Below are positions 1 through 5,104 of a DNA stretch of 8,271 nt, piece by piece. This stretch comes from an uncultured Pseudomonadota bacterium (GTDB lineage: Bacteria; Pseudomonadota; Gammaproteobacteria; Methylococcales; Methylomonadaceae): NCBI GenBank assembly GCA_903902945.1, contig CAIUWU010000046.1:1-8271 (forward strand), written 5' to 3'. Position numbers and translations under genes: made by a program. Below the pieces are notes generated by a model, which was given only the letters and a program-made list of their open reading frames with translations, was not told the origin of the DNA and ran no database searches. Position 1 is the stretch's first letter. Each line of letters starts with the position of its first letter.

Positions 1-39
1 GCGTTAATTATCTTTAGTTTGCTAAATCAGGAGCATGTT

Positions 40-345
40 ATGAAAAAAAACTATAAAGGTTCAATTGCCGTTGTGATGAGCGCCGGCTTGCTGCCATTGG
101 CGGCTCAGGTTGCGCAGGCTGACAGCAATCCGTTTGCCCTGTCAGAATTAAGTTCGGCATATATGCAAACCGCTGAAGCCAAACCAGCCGATGATGCATC
201 AAAAATGAAAGACGGTGCCTGCGGTGAAGGCAAGTGCGGTGCTGCGATGATGAAACCAGCCGCCGCGCCGGCCGACAAAAAAGCCATTGAAGGCAAATGT
301 GCCGCTAGTAAACCTGCCGCACCTGCCGATAGCAAAAAGAACTAA
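40..345 (+). CDS. HvfA-like secreted EGKC-motif peptide, probable RiPP metallophore precursor
   Basis: Seen: a 101-residue protein. The ATG at 40 is chosen because AGGAG (29-33) lies six bases upstream; an upstream TTG at 19 has no such support. Residues 1-27 look like a Sec signal peptide: MKKNYKG, a hydrophobic stretch, then AQA before D28. The mature part begins near NPFALSELSSAYM (30-42), followed by an Ala/Pro/Lys-rich low-complexity tail. It holds only three cysteines: C61, C66 and C87. C66 lies in EGKCG (63-67) and C87 in EGKCA (84-88). Known: HvfA/bufferin-type precursors carry a signal peptide and EGKC motifs whose Cys is converted by a DUF692 multinuclear-iron enzyme plus partner into oxazolone/thioamide or thiooxazole groups that bind copper. 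Inferred: this is such a precursor, exported to the periplasm. The gene is followed by a strong terminator and then the convergent isc operon, so no hvfB or hvfC lies downstream; sequence upstream is not visible. It could instead be an unmodified metal-binding peptide. Confidence 0.72.
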   Translation: MKKNYKGSIAVVMSAGLLPLAAQVAQADSNPFALSELSSAYMQTAEAKPADDASKMKDGACGEGKCGAAMMKPAAAPADKKAIEGKCAASKPAAPADSKKN

Positions 346-363
346 TTTTTCTGTTGGCTAAAC

Positions 364-399
364 AAAATGCCGGACACGTTAGTGTGTCCGGCATTTTTT
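364..399. terminator. Strong bidirectional intrinsic terminator
   Basis: A perfect 14-bp inverted repeat (arms 364-377 and 384-397, core TGCCGGACAC) encloses the six-base loop GTTAGT. Because the outer arms are A-rich on the left and T-rich on the right, transcripts in both directions end in a U-run. It lies between two convergent genes, ending 18 bases after the stop of the EGKC peptide and 40 bases past the iscA stop, so it very likely ends both transcripts. Confidence 0.93.
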
Positions 400-438
400 A
401 TGGGTGAGCGTTTTGTGAAGTGTCAGGAGGTTTAGGAT

Positions 439-762
439 TTAAACCGCAAAGCTTTCGCCGCAGCCACAAACGCCTTTGACATTGGGGTTGTTAAATTTAA
501 AGGCCTCGTTGAAACCTTCTTTGGCGTAATCCAGTTCGATGCCGTTTAGTTTGTCCAGGTCTTGTGTTTTGACCAGAACTTTGACGCCGTATTGTTCGAA
601 TACCTGTTCGTCGGCGGCGATTTCGTCAGCATAATCCAGCACATAGGCGTAGCCGGAGCAGCCTGAGGGTTTAACTCCCAGGCGCAGACCGATTCCGCTG
701 GCGCGTTTTTGTAACTGTTTCTCGATTTGACGGGCGGCATTTTCGGTGATGGTGATACTCAT
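439..762 (-). CDS. iscA: A-type iron-sulfur cluster carrier IscA
   Basis: IscA takes up iron or Fe-S clusters in the cytoplasm and passes them to apo-proteins, mainly for [4Fe-4S] assembly. The 107-residue length equals that of E. coli IscA as I recall it, and the three ligand cysteines sit at C35 (SGCSGYAY) and C99/C101 (GVCGCGESF), the expected family positions. The N-terminus MSITITENAARQI is typical of the A-type fold. The ATG is preceded by AAAGAGG (769-775) at six bases. It is the last gene of the trmJ/iscR/iscS group, starts 16 bases after the iscS stop and ends before the shared terminator. Oddly, it follows iscS directly, without iscU. The exact cysteine spacing and the context favour IscA over the related ErpA. 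Confidence 0.93.
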   Translation of the reverse strand: MSITITENAARQIEKQLQKRASGIGLRLGVKPSGCSGYAYVLDYADEIAADEQVFEQYGVKVLVKTQDLDKLNGIELDYAKEGFNEAFKFNNPNVKGVCGCGESFAV

Positions 763-778
763 GTGTGACCTCTTTATT

Positions 779-1879
779 TCAAGGATTGATCAGAATTTGT
801 CTGAGAACCAGAATGAACTGGTCGATTTCTGTCTGGCAATTGCTTCGGCCCAGGCTGACACGAATCGCTGAGCGGGCTAGAGCGGGGGTGATCTTCAGGG
901 CAGACAATACCGGGCTGATGCTGTCGGAGCCCGCTTTACAGGCAGAGCCGCTGGAAACCGCGATATTGTGGCGGTCGAGCTGCATCAGCAGCATTTCGCC
1001 ACTGGTGCCGTCGATAGCAAATTGCACGGTGTTAGGCAGCCTGGGAGCAGGTTCGGAAAAAATATGGATGCCTGGCAGGCTGTGCAACTGTTGTTCCAGA
1101 TAATTGCGGAGCCGGAGCAGTGTTTCATGATTGATACTCAGGCGTTGTTGGGCTAGTTCAGCGGCTTTGCCGAAGCCGACAATGGCGGCAACGTTTTCGG
1201 TGCCGGCCCGCAGCGCTTGTTCTTGATCGCCGCCTCTTTGCAAGGGGGGTATCGGTCGGGTATCGTCGCTGACAACCAGGGCGCCGCAGCCTTTCGGGCC
1301 ATAAATTTTATGGCTGGAGACACTCATCATTTGTAAACCGAGCTGTTGAAAAGACAGCGGTATTTTGCCCAACGCCTGTACTGCATCGCTATGCAGTTTC
1401 AGTTTGTGCCTGCTGCAAAAAGCCGACAGGGCGTTGAGGTCCTGAATCACGCCGGTTTCGTTGTTGGCCAGCATTACCGATAGCCAGGAGTCCGGTGCGA
1501 TCTTGCTCCATTGTGGGTGATCGAGATCGAGCAGACCGTGCGAATTAACTTCCAGCGTTTGTGCCGGGATTGACCGGTTGGCAGTGTTTTCGAAAACCGA
1601 AGGGTGTTCCAGTGCGGAAATGTATAGCGGATGATCACGCAAGCTGTTGATGGCTAACGCATTGGCTTCGGTACCGCCACTGGTGAAAATGATCTGCGAT
1701 GGTTTGGCATCGATTAGCGCGGCCAGTTGCTCGCGGGCGGTATCGATAGCGCTGCGTGCCATCCGGCCGAGTCGGTAAAGGCTGGATGGGTTGCCGTATA
1801 ACTTAGTGAAATACGGCAGCATCGCTTCTAAAACAGCTTCATCGACCGGCGTTGTTGCATTGTGATCAAAATAGATCAT
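779..1879 (-). CDS. iscS: Cysteine desulfurase (IscS/NifS class), short form
   Basis: A PLP enzyme that converts L-cysteine to L-alanine and holds the released sulfur as a persulfide for Fe-S cluster or thio-cofactor assembly. Seen in its 366 residues: the start MIYFDHNATTP, TSGGTEANALA (66-76), H92 of EHPS stacking on PLP, NNETG (139-143), D165 and Q168 of HSDAVQ, PLP Lys K191 in SSHKIYGPKG, RAGTENV (224-230), the catalytic C314 in SSGSAC (309-314), and RVSLGR near the end. SSGSAC marks the IscS/NifS (group I) type. It is shorter than the roughly 400 residues usual for IscS and NifS, and stops soon after the EIDQFI helix, so the C-terminal tail by which IscS docks IscU looks missing. Its ATG abuts the iscR TAA with no gap and lacks a good Shine-Dalgarno (AAGGA lies 16 bases upstream), suggesting translational coupling. 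The cysteine desulfurase identity is firm; calling it iscS rests on context. Confidence 0.92.
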   Translation of the reverse strand: MIYFDHNATTPVDEAVLEAMLPYFTKLYGNPSSLYRLGRMARSAIDTAREQLAALIDAKPSQIIFTSGGTEANALAINSLRDHPLYISALEHPSVFENTANRSIPAQTLEVNSHGLLDLDHPQWSKIAPDSWLSVMLANNETGVIQDLNALSAFCSRHKLKLHSDAVQALGKIPLSFQQLGLQMMSVSSHKIYGPKGCGALVVSDDTRPIPPLQRGGDQEQALRAGTENVAAIVGFGKAAELAQQRLSINHETLLRLRNYLEQQLHSLPGIHIFSEPAPRLPNTVQFAIDGTSGEMLLMQLDRHNIAVSSGSACKAGSDSISPVLSALKITPALARSAIRVSLGRSNCQTEIDQFILVLRQILINP

Positions 1880-2359
1880 TTAGGCGGATTTGCGTTCCTT
1901 GATCGCAATCGTATCAATGATTTGCTCTTGGCCCTGGCGGATTGCCACTTCGCTGACCAGATCCCGTTCCAGTAACTGGCCGAGGCTGATGCCTTTCAGA
2001 TAGCTGCGAATCTGTTCGCTCAGACCCATCCATAAATCGTGAGTCAGGCAGGGCTGATCATTGTGACAATTGGATTTGCCGCCACATTTGGTGGAATCAA
2101 CCGGTTCGTCGACGGCTTCGATAATGTCGGCAATGTTGATGTTGTGAGCATCACGGCTCAGCGTATAGCCGCCGCCCGGACCTCTGACACCTTTGACCAT
2201 GCCGGCTTTACGCAGGCGCGCGAACAGTTGTTCCAGATAGGACAGCGATATGGTCTGGCGATTGGCGATATCGGTCAGGGTCACTGGTTTGGTTTGACTG
2301 TGAAATGCCAGATCTAACATTGCGGTCACAGCATAACGGCCTTTTGTAGTCAGTCGCAT
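1880..2359 (-). CDS. iscR: Fe-S cluster-responsive transcriptional regulator IscR
   Basis: An Rrf2-family regulator that binds a [2Fe-2S] cluster and, when loaded, represses its own isc operon. The protein is 159 residues: winged helix-turn-helix in about the first 65 (MRLTTKGRYAVTAMLDLA, then VKGVRGPGGGY at 56-65), then a dimerisation helix and the cluster loop with C92, C98, C104 and H107. These are the same residue numbers as the E. coli IscR ligands as I remember them. The ATG at 2359 is chosen because the family begins MRLT and GGGAGA lies just upstream; a longer reading from a TTG at 2425 would start inside the -35 box. It is the first gene of iscR-iscS-iscA, downstream of trmJ in the same direction, with its own promoter in the 99-base gap and a probable self-operator. 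All cluster ligands are intact, so it should be a functional sensor. Confidence 0.96.
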   Translation of the reverse strand: MRLTTKGRYAVTAMLDLAFHSQTKPVTLTDIANRQTISLSYLEQLFARLRKAGMVKGVRGPGGGYTLSRDAHNINIADIIEAVDEPVDSTKCGGKSNCHNDQPCLTHDLWMGLSEQIRSYLKGISLGQLLERDLVSEVAIRQGQEQIIDTIAIKERKSA

Positions 2360-2396
2360 TATTAAGTCTCCCGTAAAACCTAAAAAAAGTGGGGTG

Positions 2397-2425
2397 ACTA
2401 TAAATAAACCTAGTAATTTGGTCAA
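2397..2425 (-). promoter_or_regulatory. Promoter of iscR-iscS-iscA (sigma70 type)
   Basis: Reading the minus strand, TTGACC (2425-2420) and TATAGT (2402-2397) are separated by exactly 17 bases. Both hexamers are close to consensus. The predicted start of transcription, near 2390, would leave a leader of about 30 bases before the iscR ATG at 2359. It lies in the gap after trmJ, so the isc genes can be regulated apart from trmJ. Confidence 0.82.
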
Positions 2426-2429
2426 GTAT
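2405..2429 (-). promoter_or_regulatory. Probable type 1 IscR operator overlapping the iscR promoter
   Basis: The minus-strand stretch beginning ATACTTGACCAAATTACT covers the -35 box and most of the spacer. It agrees with the remembered type 1 IscR consensus at about 19 of 25 positions by hand alignment. The left half (ATACTTGAC) is nearly perfect; the right half is weaker. Its position over the promoter of iscR fits [2Fe-2S]-IscR autorepression. Match and position are seen; function is inferred. Confidence 0.7.
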
Positions 2430-2458
2430 TGGGCGTGACTAAAATCAGTTAGCGATGA

Positions 2459-3184
2459 TTATTGATTGTGATTTTGTGCGAAACGAAAAATACCGCGCAG
2501 AATATCCAGTTCTTTGGTGTCGAGTTGGGCGCGGTTAAAAACACGCCGCAAGCGACGCATGATGGATTTGGATCGTTCGGGATGGAGGAAGCCAATATCA
2601 GCCATGGTTTCCAACAGGTGTTGATAAAAGCTTTCCATCTGCTCTGAATTAGCCAGCGGCTCGGTGCCCAGATCGCCGACACTGACTGGTTGCGGTTGGT
2701 TGGAGGCAACAAATAATTCATAGCACACTACCTGGACGGCAGCAGCCAGATTCAGTGAGCTGTATTCCTGATTGCAGGGAATCCGCAGCAGGAAGTGGCA
2801 TAAATCCAGTTCGTGATTTTTCAGCCCGGAATTTTCTCTACCAAATACTAGAGCGATGTTGGTGTCGGCGTAATCGGCGGCCAGCCATTTTTCGGCGCAT
2901 TCGCGGGCTGTCAGCGAAGGCCAGCTGATGGTTCTGTCTCTGGCGCTGGCGCCGAGTATGATCTGGCAGTCGGCCAAGGCATCGGGAAGCGATTGATAGA
3001 CAATGGCATTTTTTAGCAGGTTATCGGCACCCGAGGCTCTTGCGGTTGCATCGGCATGCGGGAAAAACTTGGGATTTACCAAGCGCAGCTGATCCATACC
3101 CATGTTTTTCATGGCGCGAGCAACCGCGCCAATATTGCCGGGATGGGAAGTTTCGACCAGAATGACCTTGAAATTTGAGAGCAA
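2459..3184 (-). CDS. trmJ: tRNA (cytidine/uridine-2'-O-)-methyltransferase TrmJ
   Basis: A SPOUT-family SAM-dependent methyltransferase that 2'-O-methylates Cm32/Um32 in the anticodon loop of several tRNAs and works as a dimer. The 241 residues match E. coli TrmJ (about 246) in length and layout: HPGNIGAVARAMKNMG (14-29) including the conserved R23, LVFGRENSGL (112-121), and the knot region YSSLNLAAAVQV (141-152). A helical C-terminal extension (about 180-235, with RRLRRVFNRA) is also typical. The start is an unusual TTG at 3184, chosen because AAGGT (3192-3196) lies seven bases upstream, no in-frame ATG is near, and the resulting N-terminus (MLSNFKVILVETSHPG) aligns with E. coli MLQN. It is transcribed divergently from suhB and upstream of iscR, the same order as in E. 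coli. Confidence 0.95.
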   Translation of the reverse strand: MLSNFKVILVETSHPGNIGAVARAMKNMGMDQLRLVNPKFFPHADATARASGADNLLKNAIVYQSLPDALADCQIILGASARDRTISWPSLTARECAEKWLAADYADTNIALVFGRENSGLKNHELDLCHFLLRIPCNQEYSSLNLAAAVQVVCYELFVASNQPQPVSVGDLGTEPLANSEQMESFYQHLLETMADIGFLHPERSKSIMRRLRRVFNRAQLDTKELDILRGIFRFAQNHNQ

Positions 3185-3191
3185 CGCGCTG

Positions 3192-3196
3192 ACCTT
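3192..3196 (-). promoter_or_regulatory. Ribosome binding site fixing the TTG start of trmJ
   Basis: AAGGT on the minus strand lies seven bases before TTG at 3184. No ATG or GTG occurs in frame between here and M26, which lies inside the conserved first motif. This decides the start of trmJ. Confidence 0.7.
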
Positions 3197-3214
3197 GCAA
3201 CTAAAAAACCAGCG

Positions 3215-3223
3215 ATTCTAGCA
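3215..3223 (-). promoter_or_regulatory. Extended -10 promoter for trmJ
   Basis: The minus strand reads TGC-TAGAAT, fitting the extended -10 pattern TGn-TATAAT with one changed base in the hexamer. The hexamer at the -35 distance (CATAGG) is poor, as is common with extended -10 promoters. Transcription would start near 3208, giving a leader of about 24 bases. Inferred from pattern only. Confidence 0.5.
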
Positions 3224-3235
3224 AAAGATTTGCTA
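3219..3235. repeat. 7-3-7 palindrome between divergent promoters
   Basis: TAGCAAA (3219-3225), the centre AGA, then TTTGCTA (3229-3235) form a perfect inverted repeat. Each arm carries the reverse of the TGC-TA start of one extended -10 element, so the palindrome overlaps the trmJ and suhB -10 regions together. It may simply be the consequence of two back-to-back TGCTA promoter elements, or it may be an operator. Confidence 0.6.
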
Positions 3236-3239
3236 TCCT
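3231..3239 (+). promoter_or_regulatory. Extended -10 promoter for suhB
   Basis: TGC-TATCCT resembles an extended -10 element. The hexamer 17 bases upstream (AGCGAT) does not look like a -35. A start near 3246 would leave a leader of about 32 bases before the suhB ATG. It faces the trmJ element head to head. Confidence 0.42.
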
Positions 3240-3277
3240 ATGCCGGTTTTCTAACTGCTCATTATTCAATTCGATCT

Positions 3278-4072
3278 ATGCATCCGATGCTCAATATCGC
3301 TATCCGTGCTGCACGGAATGCGGGCGACCTGATTCAGCGTTCGTCACAAAATCTCGATAAATTAACCATCGACCAAAAAAGTCGTAACGATTATGCCTCC
3401 GAAGTAGATCGTATGGCCGAGCAGGAAATCATCAAAGTGCTGCGAAACGCCTTTCCTGAGCATGCCATCCTGGCTGAAGAAAGTGGCGAACATCAGGGTA
3501 ATGATTATGTCTGGGTCATTGATCCTTTGGACGGCACTACCAATTTTCTGCATGGCTTTCCGCAATACGCGGTTTCGATTGCGCTCAAGCATAAAAACAA
3601 GCTCGAAATCGGTGTGATTTACGATCCTTCCCGTGATGAATTATTTACCGCCGAACGCGGTGGTGGGGCGATGCTCAACAACCGGAAGATCCGCGTTGCC
3701 AAACAAAACAGCATGCGTGGTGCTCTGATTGGCACCGGATTTCCATTCAAAAATCAGCAACATCTGGAAGCCTACCTGAATATGTTTCGGGCGGTGACTG
3801 CGGATACCGCCGGTATCCGCCGCGCCGGTGCCGCAGCCCTTGATCTGGCCTATGTCGCCTGTGGACGTCTCGATGCTTATTGGGAGATCGGTGTCAGTGA
3901 ATGGGATATCGCGGCTGGGGTGTTGCTGGTTCAAGAAGCTGGAGGGGTTGCGACTGATTTCGCTTTCAATGACAAATATCTGCAAACCGGTAATGTGATT
4001 GTCGGTAATCCTCGGATGCATCAGCTGATGTATCACACACTTGAGCCACATATCACAGCTAATCTTAAGTAA
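3278..4072 (+). CDS. suhB: Inositol-1-monophosphatase family protein SuhB
   Basis: A Mg2+-dependent, Li+-sensitive phosphatase of the inositol monophosphatase family. In E. coli SuhB also joins the rRNA antitermination complex through NusA, so the RNA role may matter more than the phosphatase one. The 264 residues show every metal motif: E68/E69 in AEESGE, IDPLDGTTNF (81-90) with D82 and D85, and D210 in EWDIAAG. RRAGAAALDLAYVA (181-194) is also typical. The ATG at 3278 is chosen because MHPMLNIAIRAAR matches the start of E. coli SuhB; a frame extension from 3230 would begin inside the promoter. No clear Shine-Dalgarno precedes the ATG. It is divergent from trmJ with a 93-base gap. The gene looks intact. 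Confidence 0.95.
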   Translation: MHPMLNIAIRAARNAGDLIQRSSQNLDKLTIDQKSRNDYASEVDRMAEQEIIKVLRNAFPEHAILAEESGEHQGNDYVWVIDPLDGTTNFLHGFPQYAVSIALKHKNKLEIGVIYDPSRDELFTAERGGGAMLNNRKIRVAKQNSMRGALIGTGFPFKNQQHLEAYLNMFRAVTADTAGIRRAGAAALDLAYVACGRLDAYWEIGVSEWDIAAGVLLVQEAGGVATDFAFNDKYLQTGNVIVGNPRMHQLMYHTLEPHITANLK

Positions 4073-4077
4073 TTTGA

Positions 4078-4112
4078 TCAGGTGATTCGCTGTCATCATC
4101 TGGTTCTTTTTT
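4078..4112 (+). terminator. Probable intrinsic terminator of suhB
   Basis: TCAGGTGA (4078-4085) can pair with TCATCTGG (4096-4103), eight pairs of which two are G-U, with a loop of about ten bases. The T-rich run TTCTTTTTTAT follows at 4104-4113. It starts five bases after the suhB stop. The stem is modest, so some read-through into the mtdB genes is possible. Confidence 0.5.
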
Positions 4113-4117
4113 ATATT
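4090..4117 (+). promoter_or_regulatory. Candidate promoter for the mtdB pair
   Basis: CTGTCA (4090-4095) and TATATT (4112-4117) are spaced by 16 bases, with four of six and five of six consensus bases. A start near 4124 would give a leader of about 23 bases. It overlaps the suhB terminator. Weak evidence: it is the best candidate in the 74-base gap, but transcription from suhB is not excluded. Confidence 0.3.
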
Positions 4118-4146
4118 AAACAGCAATTTAAGTTTAAGAGGCTATT

Positions 4147-5055
4147 ATGGAAAAACCCTTTATTTTGCACATGCTGACCACAGCAAAAAACCTGAGTCCT
4201 TTTGATGTCAATATGGCCATAGATGCAGGTTGGATTTCGGCGGTGCCTTATATCAACGTCGAACCTAGCGAAGTAAGAGGTCTGGTGCAGGATGCAATTT
4301 TTTCCAGAAGCCCTAAAGGTCTGGCACGTACCGGTATCTTTATCGGCGGACGCGAAACCAAACAAGCCATGGATATGCTGAAAATCGCCAAAAATGCGAT
4401 GGTGCCACCGTTTGAAGTATCCGTGTTTGCTGATCCTAGCGGTGCATTTACAACAGCAGCGGGTATGGTGGCGGCAGTTGAAAAAGAACTGGCGGATAAA
4501 TTTTCCACCACACTGGCCGGTAAAAATGTGCTGGCTTTAGGGGGTACCGGTCCGGTTGGTCAGGCAGCAGCAGTGATTGCTGCCCAGGCGGGTGCCAATG
4601 TTCGCATCATTGGCAGACAGCTGGATAGAGCCGAACGGACTGCCGAACTGTGCAGCCAGGAATTTGGTGATGGCAAAATCACCGTTACCGCCGGTGCTGA
4701 TGCCGATAAAGCCGAATACATGCAAACCGCTGATGTGGTTTTTGCGACTGGTGCAGCGGGTATCGAGCTGCTAAGTGCCGAGTTGATTGCCAAAGCACCG
4801 GAATTGAAAGTGGCTGCTGATGTAAACGCGGTTCCTCCTGCCGGTATTGCCGGTGTTGATGCCTTTGATAACGGCACCCCGATTGCGGGTTCCATCAGTG
4901 GCGCAGTCGGTATTGGTGCGCTGGCTATCGGCAATATCAAATATCAGGCGCAAAGCCGTCTGCTGAAAAGAATGCTGGAAACTGAAAAGCCTTTATACTT
5001 GCATTTTGAACACGCATTCGAAGTGGCTCGTGAATTTATTAAATCATCTCATTAA
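4147..5055 (+). CDS. mtdB: Methylene-tetrahydromethanopterin dehydrogenase (MtdB type), copy 1, Arg-type cofactor site
   Basis: It oxidises methylene-H4MPT to methenyl-H4MPT in the cytoplasm with NAD(P)+, one step of the formaldehyde-to-formate route of methylotrophs. The 302 residues carry the MtdB hallmarks SPFDVNMAIDAG (17-28), QDAIFSR (48-54), TGIFIGGRE (62-70), FADPSGAFTTAA (94-105), the Rossmann loop GGTGPVG (132-138), ADVNAVPPAGIAG (224-236) and GIGALAIGNIKYQ (255-267). The second beta strand ends RIIGRQLDRAE (153-163); Gly-Arg there recalls NADP-specific MtdA (CGRKLDKAQ) rather than M. extorquens MtdB (VGHDG). I therefore infer an NADP+ preference. The ATG has AAGAGG (4136-4141) five bases upstream. 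It follows suhB, and a paralogue starts 49 bases downstream in the same direction. Family identity is firm; cofactor use is a prediction. Confidence 0.92.
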   Translation: MEKPFILHMLTTAKNLSPFDVNMAIDAGWISAVPYINVEPSEVRGLVQDAIFSRSPKGLARTGIFIGGRETKQAMDMLKIAKNAMVPPFEVSVFADPSGAFTTAAGMVAAVEKELADKFSTTLAGKNVLALGGTGPVGQAAAVIAAQAGANVRIIGRQLDRAERTAELCSQEFGDGKITVTAGADADKAEYMQTADVVFATGAAGIELLSAELIAKAPELKVAADVNAVPPAGIAGVDAFDNGTPIAGSISGAVGIGALAIGNIKYQAQSRLLKRMLETEKPLYLHFEHAFEVAREFIKSSH

Positions 5056-5095
5056 ATGCTTTTGTCACTCTTCTGAACCAACACCTTCTGAAGTT

Positions 5096-5100
5096 AAGGA
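5096..5100 (+). promoter_or_regulatory. Ribosome binding site fixing the start of mtdB copy 2
   Basis: AAGGA lies four bases before the ATG at 5105. The open frame extends upstream to 5006, inside copy 1, but those 33 residues match nothing in the family, whereas MSKRSILHMF aligns with other MtdB N-termini. Confidence 0.75.
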
Positions 5101-5104
5101 AAAA

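Noticed and set aside
765..1103. Open frames on the plus strand across iscS (765-1103, 968-1156) and iscR (2039-2317)
   Set aside because: They are antisense shadows of well-identified genes, with no ribosome site and no recognisable motifs.
2360..2425. A 22-residue N-terminal extension of IscR starting at a TTG
   Set aside because: It begins inside the -35 box of the iscR promoter, includes the -10, and is absent from the family; GGGAGA and MRLT support the ATG at 2359.
2437..2450. GACTAAAATCAGTT as a second IscR operator upstream of iscR
   Set aside because: It resembles the type 1 core but has six rather than five central bases and poor flanks, so the symmetry is off; too weak to call.
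3230..3277. A 16-residue extension of SuhB
   Set aside because: It would start within the extended -10 element, and the ATG at 3278 gives the conserved MHPMLN start.
4560..4940. Ala/Ser/Pro-rich minus-strand frames across the mtdB genes (4248-4511, 4560-4940, 5245-5520 and others)
   Set aside because: Their composition is what the reverse strand of Gly/Ala-rich MtdB codons gives; both MtdB frames are clearly the coding ones.
5006..5104. A 33-residue N-terminal extension of the second MtdB overlapping the first gene
   Set aside because: It does not resemble any MtdB, and AAGGA four bases before the ATG at 5105 gives a family-like N-terminus.
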